Assembly: GCA_017437285.1 (NCBI GenBank)
Contig: JAFSBM010000134.1
Span: forward strand, 1 to 64,000
From: Ruminococcus sp.
GTDB taxonomy: Bacteria; Bacillota; Clostridia; Oscillospirales; Ruminococcaceae
Length of the DNA: 64,000 nt
Direction: 5' to 3'
The position numbers were made by a program, and so were the translations under genes. How positions within the stretch are numbered: position 1 is the first letter of the stretch; every line of letters starts with the position of its first letter. Below the pieces are notes generated by a model. It worked only from the letters and a program-made list of their open reading frames with translations. It did no database searches and was not told the DNA's origin. This document shows positions 26,977-36,400 of this stretch, in pieces.

Positions 26977-27242
26977 TATGAGGGTTCTTCTAAAAACTCC
27001 CTTATGGTAAAATAATCTAATATTTTTCCGTTTGTTGATGTAAATCCCTTGCTCCTGTAGTGTTTTCATAACTTATTGAGGGAAACCCTTTTGAAAAAGG
27101 TTCCTCCCTCAAACTCCCTCCCTAAAACTTTTATCTTAATTTTCTACATAGGGATTAATCCCTATGTAGAAAATTTAAAACTGAAAGTCTTTGGAAAGGG
27201 GTCTGGGGAATAACCTTTCCTCAGAAAGGTTTTCCCCAGTAG
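26977..27242. repeat. Intergenic block of three consecutive palindromes
   Basis: Three strong inverted repeats lie in tandem between hisH and the 137-residue gene: 27076-27112 (TTGAGGGAAACC type arms), 27139-27174 (15 bp perfect arms around ATTAAT), and 27203-27239 (CTGGGGAA type arms with one bulge). Palindromic blocks like this recur in Ruminococcus-type genomes as dispersed intergenic repeats. The transcript of the his operon must pass through them, so they may process or attenuate it. No gene is present in this 317 bp gap. Confidence 0.75.
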
Positions 27243-27270
27243 GTCACGAAGTTACTGCAAGAGAAAGGAT

Positions 27271-27873
27271 TTATATTAATGAACTGAAATTTTTAAGGAT
27301 TTTTAATCCTGTATCTCCGCTCTTTTCGGGGTGGAACTGCGCTCCGTAGACAAATTTTCCGTCAAAAACAAGAGCAGGAACACGTCCGCCGTATTCGCTG
27401 TATGCGGCTATATTTTCATCTGCACACTCTGCCTTATAGGAGTGAACGAAATACACATATTCATCGTCCCCGATATTTTCAAGGAGTTTGCAATCGTTAA
27501 GCTTTTCAAGCTTATTCCAGCCCATATGCGGAATAATGAGGTCGGGTTCGTCCATATAGCGAACGCTGCCCTTTATAAGTCCAAGACCGTCACATTCCTC
27601 AAATTCATAGCCTTTTTCAAAAAGCATCTGCATACCAAGACAAATTCCCAAAAGAGGCTTTTTTGCGGCTTCTTCCTTGATAGTGTCAATAAGTCCGCTT
27701 TTTTCAAGCATAGCCATAGCAGCAGGAAATGCACCAACTCCGGGGAGAATAACAGCGTCAGCCGCCTTTATTTCGTCCTTGTCAGATGTAAGCTTGCAGT
27801 CAAGTCCCAGATAGTCAAGGGCATTTTTTACGCTGAAAATATTACCAGCACCATAATCAACAATAGCAATCAT
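27271..27873 (-). CDS. hisH: Imidazole glycerol phosphate synthase, glutaminase subunit
   Basis: 200 residues. Class I glutamine amidotransferase with nucleophile Cys in G-I-C-L-G-M-Q, and the His-Glu pair in Q-F-H-P-E-K-S-G. It supplies ammonia to HisF. It starts directly after the hisB stop codon and is followed by the palindromic block. Confidence 0.95.
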   Translation of the reverse strand: MIAIVDYGAGNIFSVKNALDYLGLDCKLTSDKDEIKAADAVILPGVGAFPAAMAMLEKSGLIDTIKEEAAKKPLLGICLGMQMLFEKGYEFEECDGLGLIKGSVRYMDEPDLIIPHMGWNKLEKLNDCKLLENIGDDEYVYFVHSYKAECADENIAAYSEYGGRVPALVFDGKFVYGAQFHPEKSGDTGLKILKNFSSLI

Positions 27874-28464
27874 TTACAGTACCCCCTTTGTGGAAAGTGT
27901 AGTTCCGTCGGCATTATAAGCCACAGCTGCCTTTAAAGCGTGGGCAACAGCTTTATAAACAGCCTCTGCCTTGTGGTGGTCATTTGTGCCGTACATAAGA
28001 TTTATGTGCATTGTAATTCCTGCATTGAAAGCAAATGCACGGAAAAATTCCTCAGTCATACAAAGGTCATAACCGCCGCAGGACTGATTTGTAAAATCGC
28101 AGTTGAACACGAGAAATGGTCTGTTGCTAAGGTCAAGACTGCACATTGCAAGAGCCTCGTCCATAGGGATATATGCCGTACCATAGCGGACAATTCCCGA
28201 TTTACCGCCTAATGCAATATAAAGTGCCTGACCGAGAGCAATTCCCGTATCTTCAATTGTGTGGTGGCAGTCCACCTCCAAATCGCCCTTGACCTTGATA
28301 GTCATACTTATTCCGCTGTGCTTTGAAAGGGCGGTGAGCATATGGTCGAAAAATCCCACACCTGTATCAATGTCGGAATTTCCCTTTCCGTCAAGCTCTG
28401 TGACAATATAAATATCGGTTTCACGGGTTTTTCTCGTGATTTCACCTCGTCTGATATTATCCAT
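27874..28464 (-). CDS. hisB: Imidazoleglycerol-phosphate dehydratase
   Basis: 196 residues, monofunctional form. Metal-binding motifs G-F-F-D-H-M, C-H-H-T-I-E-D-T-G and the later D-H-H-K-A-E are intact. It dehydrates IGP to imidazole acetol phosphate. It overlaps hisC by 8 nt. The phosphatase half seen in enterobacteria is absent, so histidinol phosphatase must be encoded elsewhere. Confidence 0.95.
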   Translation of the reverse strand: MDNIRRGEITRKTRETDIYIVTELDGKGNSDIDTGVGFFDHMLTALSKHSGISMTIKVKGDLEVDCHHTIEDTGIALGQALYIALGGKSGIVRYGTAYIPMDEALAMCSLDLSNRPFLVFNCDFTNQSCGGYDLCMTEEFFRAFAFNAGITMHINLMYGTNDHHKAEAVYKAVAHALKAAVAYNADGTTLSTKGVL

Positions 28465-29518
28465 TTATGATTTCCTCCAATGCATTGAATAATCTGTCCA
28501 TTTCCTCATCTGTGCCTATGGATATGCGGAGATAATCACAAATTATGGGCTTATTCCAGTAACGGACAAAAATATTGCGTTTTTTCAGTTCCTCAAATAT
28601 AACCTTTGCGGATACTTTCTGAGGACTTGCAAAAATAAAGTTTGTCTTTGAATCGGGGAATACAAATCCCAAATCTGCAAGGCGAGCCTTTGAACGCTCT
28701 CTTGTGGCAATAATTCTGTCAACGGTTTCACGGAAATATTCCTCGTCAGCCATTGATGCCGCACCGCAAAGCTGTGTAATTGGATTCATTGTATATGAAT
28801 TTATGGAGAATTTCACATCGTTCATATACTTTATAAGCTTTTCGCTTCCAATTGCAAAACCGATACGCATACCAGCCATTGAACGTGATTTTGAATAAGT
28901 CTGCACCACAAGAAGATTTTCGTATTTCTCCACAAGGGGCAGACAGCTTTCACCGCCGAAATCCACATAAGCTTCGTCAATGATAACTACGCTGTCGGGA
29001 TTGTTTTTAACGATATATTCAATGTTTTCAATTGTTTCCATAACTCCTGTGGGAGCGTTTGGATTGGCGATAACTATACCGCCGTTTTCTGTGATGTAAT
29101 CCTCTCTGTTAATTGTGAAATCGCTGTTGAGAGGAATCTGCTTGTAAGGGATACGGTAAACATCCGCCCATACATCGTAAAAAGAATATGTTATATTTGG
29201 GAAAATCACAGGCTTTTCAGAGCCGAAAAATGTCATAAAGGCAATGGCTAAAACATCGTCAGAGCCTACTCCTGCAAATACCTGTGAGGACTTTACATTG
29301 TATCTCTTTGCAATTGCGTCAACCAGTACCGATGAATCGGGGTCGGGGTAAAGACGCATTCTGCCGTATTCAAAATCCTCCAGTATCGCCCTTACAGAGG
29401 GTGACGGAGGGTATGGATTTTCGTTTGTGTTGAGCTTTACAACGTCCGTTACCTGTGGCTGTTCGCCCGGGGTATATGGTACAACCCTGCGGACATAGCT
29501 CTCCCAATTGTTACTCAT
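28457..29518 (-). CDS. hisC: Histidinol-phosphate aminotransferase
   Basis: 353 residues, class I/II PLP aminotransferase. The lysine lies in T-Y-S-K-S-R-S-M-A-G-M-R-I-G; N-P-N-A-P-T-G and the acidic D-E-A-Y-V-D-F are present. It makes histidinol phosphate from imidazole acetol phosphate. Confidence 0.95.
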   Translation of the reverse strand: MSNNWESYVRRVVPYTPGEQPQVTDVVKLNTNENPYPPSPSVRAILEDFEYGRMRLYPDPDSSVLVDAIAKRYNVKSSQVFAGVGSDDVLAIAFMTFFGSEKPVIFPNITYSFYDVWADVYRIPYKQIPLNSDFTINREDYITENGGIVIANPNAPTGVMETIENIEYIVKNNPDSVVIIDEAYVDFGGESCLPLVEKYENLLVVQTYSKSRSMAGMRIGFAIGSEKLIKYMNDVKFSINSYTMNPITQLCGAASMADEEYFRETVDRIIATRERSKARLADLGFVFPDSKTNFIFASPQKVSAKVIFEELKKRNIFVRYWNKPIICDYLRISIGTDEEMDRLFNALEEIING

Positions 29519-29534
29519 AATATATCACTCCAAA

Positions 29535-30299
29535 TTATCCTAACTGAGCAAATTCTATCATATTTTTTTCGCTGTCGATTATTACAGCTGAACTGTGAGG
29601 GTGATTCCAGTTATGTACTGCTGAGATGACATAAACTGTTGCCGATGTGCTTTCAGACCAGAAATCAGTATCCCTGTAAACCAAAAGAGATTTATCATCT
29701 TTTATTCCTATATCTGCTTTGGGACTGACTTGTTCAACATCAATGCTTCCATCTTGAAACACGCTTAGGGGATATGTATATATAGCCTTTGCTGAATATT
29801 CTTCCTCATAAGCTTTTATTACATCATGTGAAGCCTTGAAACGCACGCTGGAATGACCTGTTCCCTGCATTATTGAGGGTAGATACTCCATGGAATAATC
29901 ACTTATATCATCAGGCAATTTTTCGGGAGCAACTTTGAATTCATAGTTGTTGCGAAAAATAACATATAATTTCTGGAAATTATATTTCCACGGTGTATCT
30001 GAACTAAAACCCAAGAAAAAAATGCTCTGAAAGAATAATATCGTCACAAATATTACTGTTAAAATAATATTGACAGCAACATGGATTTTTTCTGCACATT
30101 TCAGCAACATTATCAGATTAAAAACAAACCATATTCCGCTTATAATCATGCGTATTAGTCCGTGGTCTGTAATTATAAACAGCAGAAGAAATAATAAGGA
30201 CAATAAAGCAGATATAATCAATGAAACTATAATAAATGCCTTGTTCAGCTTTGGAGATTTTATCTGCTTTATATCCGTTGTCATTATATTTTGACTCAT
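29535..30299 (-). CDS. Membrane protein of unknown function within the his operon
   Basis: 254 residues. Three hydrophobic helices (about 21-45, 50-66 and 72-97) are followed by an external soluble domain of about 150 residues. The start overlaps the hisD stop by 4 nt (ATGA), so it is translationally coupled to hisD. I know no family for it. Codons are A/T-rich compared with flanking his genes, which suggests a later insertion. Confidence 0.7.
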   Translation of the reverse strand: MSQNIMTTDIKQIKSPKLNKAFIIVSLIISALLSLLFLLLFIITDHGLIRMIISGIWFVFNLIMLLKCAEKIHVAVNIILTVIFVTILFFQSIFFLGFSSDTPWKYNFQKLYVIFRNNYEFKVAPEKLPDDISDYSMEYLPSIMQGTGHSSVRFKASHDVIKAYEEEYSAKAIYTYPLSVFQDGSIDVEQVSPKADIGIKDDKSLLVYRDTDFWSESTSATVYVISAVHNWNHPHSSAVIIDSEKNMIEFAQLG

Positions 30300-31579
30300 T
30301 CAAATCTTACCTTAATAGCGTTTGCGTGAGCTGTAAGTCCCTCTTTTTCTGCAATAAGAACAATATCATCGTGTGCCTCTGCAAGTGCCTCTCTTGTGTA
30401 GTATGTGTAGCTGATACGCTTTGTAAAGCTTGCAACTCCGAGAGGTGAGAAGAAACGTGCTGTTCCGCTTGTAGGAAGTACGTGGTTAGGGCCTGCATAG
30501 TAGTCGCCAAGAGGCTCTGACGCATAATTTCCAAGGAAGATTGAACCTGCATTGTCAAGACTTCCAAGAAGTTCCATTGGATTTTCCATAAGCACTTCAA
30601 GGTGTTCGGGAGCAATTTCATTTGCCAGTTCTACGCACTTTTCACGGCTGTCAGCAATGATAATTGCACCGTAATCTTCAAGAGATTTCTCGATAATTTC
30701 CTTACGTGAAAGATATTCTTTCTGACGGTTGATTTCAGCAATTGTTTCATCTGCAAGCTTTTCGCTTGTTGTTACCATAATTGAAGATGCAAGAACATCG
30801 TGTTCAGCCTGTGACATAAGGTCAGCCGCTGCAAATTTCGGGTCAGCTGTTTCATCGGCAATTACAAGAATTTCACTTGGACCTGCAATCATATCAATAT
30901 CAACAACGCCGTAAAGAAGTTTCTTAGCTGTTGCAACGTAGATATTTCCGGGGCCTACGATTTTATCGCACTTTGGAATTTCCTCTGTACCGTATGCAAG
31001 AGCCGCAATTGCCTGTGCTCCGCCTGACATAAATACTCTGTCAACTCCGCAGATAGCAGCTGCCACAAGTATATCCTTGTTAGGTGTACCGTCCTTTAAG
31101 GGAGGTGTAACCATTACAATTTCCTGTACTCCTGCAATTTTTGCGGGAATTGCATTCATAAGAACACTGGAGGGATATGCAGCTGTGCCGCCGGGAACAT
31201 AAAGACCAACACGGGACAGTCCACGTACTCTCTGACCGAGAATTACGCCGTTTTCCTTTGGATTAATAAATCCCTGCTCTTTCTGGCGGTTGTGGAAATC
31301 AGCAATATTTTCCTGTGCATTGAGAAGTGCTGTTACAAATTCGGGGTCAGCCTCTGTGAGAGCGTCATTTATAACCTCACGGGGAACTTCATAATACTGT
31401 GGAAGATTTCCGTCAAATTTAAGAGTGTAATTCTTTACAGCTGTATCGCCGTTTTCACGGACATCATCAATAATTGCGGAAACTGTTTCAGTTACCTTTT
31501 TATTTGTTTCACCTGCACGCTTGTTAAGCTCTGCAAGAAATGCCTTTTCATCTGTGCCGTTTGCGTAAATCTTCTTCAT
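30296..31579 (-). CDS. hisD: Histidinol dehydrogenase
   Basis: 427 residues, the standard length. The signature G-P-G-N-I-Y-V-A-T-A-K-K and D-M-I-A-G-P-S-E are intact, with zinc ligands in Q-A-E-H-D and near N-H-V-L-P. It carries out the last two oxidations to histidine. It starts directly after the hisG stop. Confidence 0.96.
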   Translation of the reverse strand: MKKIYANGTDEKAFLAELNKRAGETNKKVTETVSAIIDDVRENGDTAVKNYTLKFDGNLPQYYEVPREVINDALTEADPEFVTALLNAQENIADFHNRQKEQGFINPKENGVILGQRVRGLSRVGLYVPGGTAAYPSSVLMNAIPAKIAGVQEIVMVTPPLKDGTPNKDILVAAAICGVDRVFMSGGAQAIAALAYGTEEIPKCDKIVGPGNIYVATAKKLLYGVVDIDMIAGPSEILVIADETADPKFAAADLMSQAEHDVLASSIMVTTSEKLADETIAEINRQKEYLSRKEIIEKSLEDYGAIIIADSREKCVELANEIAPEHLEVLMENPMELLGSLDNAGSIFLGNYASEPLGDYYAGPNHVLPTSGTARFFSPLGVASFTKRISYTYYTREALAEAHDDIVLIAEKEGLTAHANAIKVRFE

Positions 31580-32209
31580 TTATAAATTCTCCTCAATAAG
31601 TTTGATAAGTCTTTCAATTTCAGCCTGACGCATTTTCAGACTAACTGTATTTACAATAAGTCTTGCGGAAATAGGTGCAACGTCCTCGATTACTTCAAGT
31701 CCGTTTTCCTTTAAAGTTGTGCCTGTTTCCACAATATCAACGATACCGTCAGCAAGGTTGAGAATTGGTGCAAGTTCAACTGAACCCTCAATCTTGATAA
31801 TATCTGTATCCATTCCCTTTTTCTCAAAGAAGCTTCTTGCCACATTGGGATATTTTGTAGCAATTGTCTTTACACCGTAACCGCTGTAAAAATCAAATCC
31901 CTTTTTAGTTGCAAGGGCAAATTTACATCTGCCGAAACCAAGGTCAACAAGTTCAAAGAACTTGCCTTTCATCTCCATAATTGTATCCTTGCCTACAACG
32001 CCCATATCACATACGCCGTGTTCAACATATGTAATAACATCATTTGCCTTTGCAAGTACAACTTCAAGATTTGCGTCGGGAACAGGAAGTATAAGCTTTC
32101 TGCCCTTTTCACGTACTGCTGTACAGTCAAATCCAAGCTTTTCAAGAAGTCCAACTGTATCTTTTTCAAGTCTGCCCTTTGTAAGTGCTATTCTTATAGG
32201 TTTGCTCAT
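31580..32209 (-). CDS. hisG: ATP phosphoribosyltransferase, short catalytic subunit
   Basis: 209 residues, the HisG-S short form without the C-terminal regulatory domain. It needs HisZ, which is encoded just upstream with a 4 nt overlap. Starts K-P-I-R-I-A-L-T-K-G-R and has the PRPP loop E-T-G-T-T-L-K-E-N. It commits PRPP and ATP to histidine synthesis and is feedback-controlled through HisZ. Confidence 0.95.
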   Translation of the reverse strand: MSKPIRIALTKGRLEKDTVGLLEKLGFDCTAVREKGRKLILPVPDANLEVVLAKANDVITYVEHGVCDMGVVGKDTIMEMKGKFFELVDLGFGRCKFALATKKGFDFYSGYGVKTIATKYPNVARSFFEKKGMDTDIIKIEGSVELAPILNLADGIVDIVETGTTLKENGLEVIEDVAPISARLIVNTVSLKMRQAEIERLIKLIEENL

Positions 32210-33402
32210 ATCTCGTCCTCCATGCTGTCGCAGTCAACTACAACAACCTTGCAAATTTTCTTTTCCTTAGCGTACTCACGTACTGATTCAATATCGGTAA
32301 ACAGTGCATTTTCTACGATAAAGCCCTGTTCACGGAGTTCTCTTGCCTGCTTGATAGCAGCAGCCTCAAAGCCTTCCTCAGCAAATACAATAACATCGGG
32401 AGCAGGCTCAGAGGGAAGAATTCCGTTTTTCTCAATTACCTTTGAAATGGCATTTACATTTACAGCAAAGCCGATAGCAGGAATGTCATAGCCGAAATCA
32501 GAAATAAGCTTATCGTATCTTCCGCCTGTAACAACCTCGTCACCGTGACCTTTAAGGTATCCCTTAATAATGAGGCCTGTGTAGTAGTCGGTTTTGTTTA
32601 CAAGTCCAAGGTCAACTGTAATATTGCCCTCATTGCCGTAAACCTCAGCAATGTCGCAGTAAATTTCACGGAGTTCATCAAGTATACGCTTTACATTTTC
32701 ATCGGGAATAAGTTCCTCAGCCTTTTCAAATACCTCAACTCCGCCGAAAAGTGTGGGGAGTTTCTTCAAAGCAGCTGTAATGCTGTTGTTTCCGAATGTA
32801 TCAAGGAAATCGTTGAGTGCAGGGAAATTCTTATTCTGAATAAGCTTTCTGATGTAATTCTTATCCTTTTCATCAGCTTCAAGGCGGTCAACAAGGCACT
32901 TGAATACGCCGATATGACCAAGTTCAAGTGAAAATTCCAGACCGAATGCGTTAAGCGCATCAACAGCGGCGGAAATTACTTCAAGGTCAGCCATTTTCAT
33001 TTCAGAACCGATAAGCTCAATACCTGCCTGAACAGTTTCGTCGCTTCTGCCCTTTAACAGGGATTCGTTGCGGTAAATTGTCTGATTGTAGCAAAGCTTC
33101 AATGGCAATTCAGCGTCACGAAGTCTTGTAGCCACAACTCTTGCAATAGGCATTGTGGATTCGGGACGCATTACAATAAGTCTGCCCTTGCTGTCAGTCA
33201 GCTTATAGAGGTTTTCCTGTGGAAAATAGCGGGATTTCATATTGAATACATCGAAAAATTCAAGTCCGGGGGTAATAATTTCGCTGTAACCTCTGCTCTT
33301 GAAAAGCTTTAACAATGTATCTTCAATCTTTCTTCTGACAACGCTCTCACCGAAAAGCAGATCTTTAGTGCCTTCGGGAGTTATAAGATCATAGTTTTTC
33401 AT
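32206..33402 (-). CDS. hisZ: ATP phosphoribosyltransferase regulatory subunit
   Basis: 398 residues from the ATG at 33402, chosen for AAGGAG at 33409-33414; the in-frame start at 33429 is less likely. The class II HisRS-like core has T-P-E-G-T-K-D, the motif-2-like R-P-E-S-T and Y-N-Q-T-I-Y-R, but no anticodon-binding need. It binds histidine and activates HisG-S. First gene of the his operon. Confidence 0.93.
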   Translation of the reverse strand: MKNYDLITPEGTKDLLFGESVVRRKIEDTLLKLFKSRGYSEIITPGLEFFDVFNMKSRYFPQENLYKLTDSKGRLIVMRPESTMPIARVVATRLRDAELPLKLCYNQTIYRNESLLKGRSDETVQAGIELIGSEMKMADLEVISAAVDALNAFGLEFSLELGHIGVFKCLVDRLEADEKDKNYIRKLIQNKNFPALNDFLDTFGNNSITAALKKLPTLFGGVEVFEKAEELIPDENVKRILDELREIYCDIAEVYGNEGNITVDLGLVNKTDYYTGLIIKGYLKGHGDEVVTGGRYDKLISDFGYDIPAIGFAVNVNAISKVIEKNGILPSEPAPDVIVFAEEGFEAAAIKQARELREQGFIVENALFTDIESVREYAKEKKICKVVVVDCDSMEDEI

Positions 33403-33451
33403 AAAAAACTCCTTTTTCATCAAATTCACTTTAGTGTGCTACTATGATAAT

Positions 33452-33480
33452 ATGATACCATAATATATTAATAAAGTCAA
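33452..33480 (-). promoter_or_regulatory. Likely promoter of the his operon
   Basis: On the minus strand, TTGACT (33475-33480) and TATCAT (33452-33457) with 17 bp spacing, beginning 1 nt after the polC stop codon. No terminator separates polC from hisZ, so read-through is possible. I see no T-box or attenuator in this short leader. Confidence 0.55.
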
Positions 33481-33481
33481 G

Positions 33482-36400
33482 CTAAAAGAAACTCATTTGT
33501 GTAGATTCGGGTAAATCACCAAAAGCTCCTATACTTTTCAACATATCAATTGTGGTCTTTGACACACCACTCATCTGCTGAAATTCCTCAATTGAAATAA
33601 ATCCCCCTGCCTGTGCTGCTTCATAAAGTCCACGTGCGGCATTTTCGCCCACTCCCGACATTGCGGCAAAGGGAATACGCAGTTTTCCGTCCTCTATGAG
33701 ATAGTCAACAGCGTGGGATTTGAAAAGATTTATAGGCAGGAATTCATATCCTCTTGACATCATCTCATTTGTAATCAACAGAATATCGTATAAGTCGCTT
33801 TCCTTTTTGGAACGGTCATTTCCCAGTTCCTTCAACTGCACGATTTTACCACGTACAGCGTCAATTCCCTTGACCGCAAGCTCTGCGTCAAAGTCCTCTC
33901 CACGTACCGAGAAATAGGTGGAATAGTACTCCAATGGCTTATAAAGCTTGAACCAGCCCAGCTTCATTGCAGCTATAACGTATGCGGCAGCATGAGCCTT
34001 AGGGAACATATACTTGATTTTCAGACAGCTTTCAATGTACCATTCGGGGACATTGTGACTTTTCAGCATTTCTATAATTTCAGGGGTAAACTGCTTTGAA
34101 GCCTTACCCTTTCGAGTCCACTCCATAATCTGGAAAGCCATTTTCGGCTCAACGTCCTTATAAAGCAGATATGTCATAATACTGTCACGGGTTCCGATAA
34201 CCTCAGAAATTGTACAAGTACCGTTTTCAATCAAATCCTTTGCATTTCCAAGCCATACGTCCGTACCGTGAGAAAGTCCCGAAATCTGCAAAAAGTCGCT
34301 GAAACGTGAGGGTTTTGCATCAAGGAGCATACCGATTGTGAAATTCGTTCCCATTTCAGGTATGCCAAGACTTCCCGTTTTACAGTAGATTTCCTCCTCT
34401 GTAACTCCGAGAACGGAGCAGTCGGTACACATCTGTATAACCTTTTCGTCATATGCAGGGATATTCTTTATTTCAAGTCCCGTCAAATCCTCTAAATGCT
34501 TGTACAAAGTCGGTACAACGTGACCGAGTTCGTCAAGCTTTAAAATTGTATCGTGGAGGGAATTGAAGTCGAAGTGAGTTGTAATAACCTCAGAATCCGC
34601 AGAATCCGCAGGGTGCTGAACAGGTGTGAAATCGTACACCTCATAATCCGAGGGTACAACAACCATTCCGCCGGGGTGCTGACCTGTGGTACGCTTAATT
34701 CCTGTACAGCCGATAGAAAGTCGGGTAAGCTCCGAGTTATTGAGGTTTATGCCGTTTTCCTCGCAATATTTTTTAACATAGCCGAATGCGGTTTTATCTG
34801 CAACAGCTGAAATTGTTCCCGCCTTGAACACGTTTGATTTACCGAAAAGCTTTTCCGTGTATCTGTGGGCATAGAACTGATATTCGCCCGAAAAGTTAAG
34901 GTCAATATCAGGAGCCTTATCGCCGTCAAATCCAAGGAATGTTTCAAAGGGAATATCGTGTCCCTCTCGGAGCATTTCAGTTCCGCATTTCGGGCATTTT
35001 TTCGCAGGCAGGTCAAATCCCGAACCGCATTTACCGTCAAGGATAAATTCGCTGAATTTACACTCTGCATTGGGGCAGATGTAATGGGGCGGCAATGGGT
35101 TAACCTCGGAAATTCCAGCCATAGAGGCAACGAATGACGAACCTACAGAGCCTCGTGAACCTACGAGATAGCCGTTTTCAACAGAGTTCCACACAAGTTT
35201 CTGAGCAATGATATAAAGCACCGAGAAACCGTGCTTTATAATTGAGGAAAGCTCTCTGTCAAGCCGCTTTTCAACAAGTTCGGGCAAGGGATTGCCGTAA
35301 ATTTCATATGCCTTTTCGTGAGTAATACGTACAAGGTCTTCCTCCGCACCGTCAATGGTAGGGGTAAAAGTTCCCTTTGGAATCGGGCGGACAACTTCAA
35401 CCATATCCGCAATGGCATTTGTGTTTGTGATTACAACCTCTTTCGCCTTATCCTCGCCAAGATACGCAAACTCTTTCATCATTTCCTCTGTTGTGCGGAA
35501 ATAGAGCATTGCCTGATTTTCAGCATCCTTAAAGCCCATGCTTGCAAGGATAATTTTACGGTAAATTGCGTCCTTGCGGTCAATGAAATGGACATCGCAG
35601 GTAGCACATACGGGGATATTCAGCTTTTCGCCCAAGTCGATTATATAGCGGTTGAAATCACGCAAATCCTCCTCGTTTGAGGCAACTCCCTCTCGCACCA
35701 TAAACTCGTTATTGCACAGGGGTTGGATTTCAAGATAATCATAAAATCTTGCCAGTTCCTCGATTTTCTCCTGGGGCTTTTTTTCAAGCATAGCCTGAAA
35801 AAGTTCTCCTGCTTCACAGGCACTTCCGAAAATAAGTCCCTCACGATGTTCCATAAGTACTGATTTCGGAATAAGCGGCTTTTTGTAGAAATATTCGAGG
35901 TTGCTTATGGAAACAAGGCGGTAGAGGTTTTTCAAGCCTGCCTGATTTCGCACAAGAATAATCTGGTGATATGATTTCAGCTTTTTAACGTCAATTTCGC
36001 TGACAATTTCATTAATCTGCCCTAAATTTGTAAATCCTTTTTTGGTTTTAAGGCGATTTATGAGTTCAATATAAATTTTTGACAGAATAAGCGCATCTTC
36101 ATCGGCACGATGATGCTCAAAGCTGCCAAGCTTCAAAGCCTTTGCCACGTTATTAAGCCTGTGTCGTCCCAGTTCGGGCAGCATAGCCTGACAGAAAATC
36201 AGCGTATCAAGCCAGTTATATTCAAAGTTAATATTGTGCCTTTGCAAAACTTCGTTTATCATCGTAATATCGAAGTTTGCATTATGGGCAACAAGTATGG
36301 GATTGTCACCGCAGAATTCCATAAATTTCCGTACTGCCTCATCCTCTGTGGGAGCATTGGCAACGGTTTCATCGGTAATTCCTGTCAGTTCAGTTATATT

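Noticed and set aside
33403..33481. Possible T-box or attenuator before the his operon
   Set aside because: The gap to polC is only about 50-80 bp and shows no specifier hairpin or T-box sequence.
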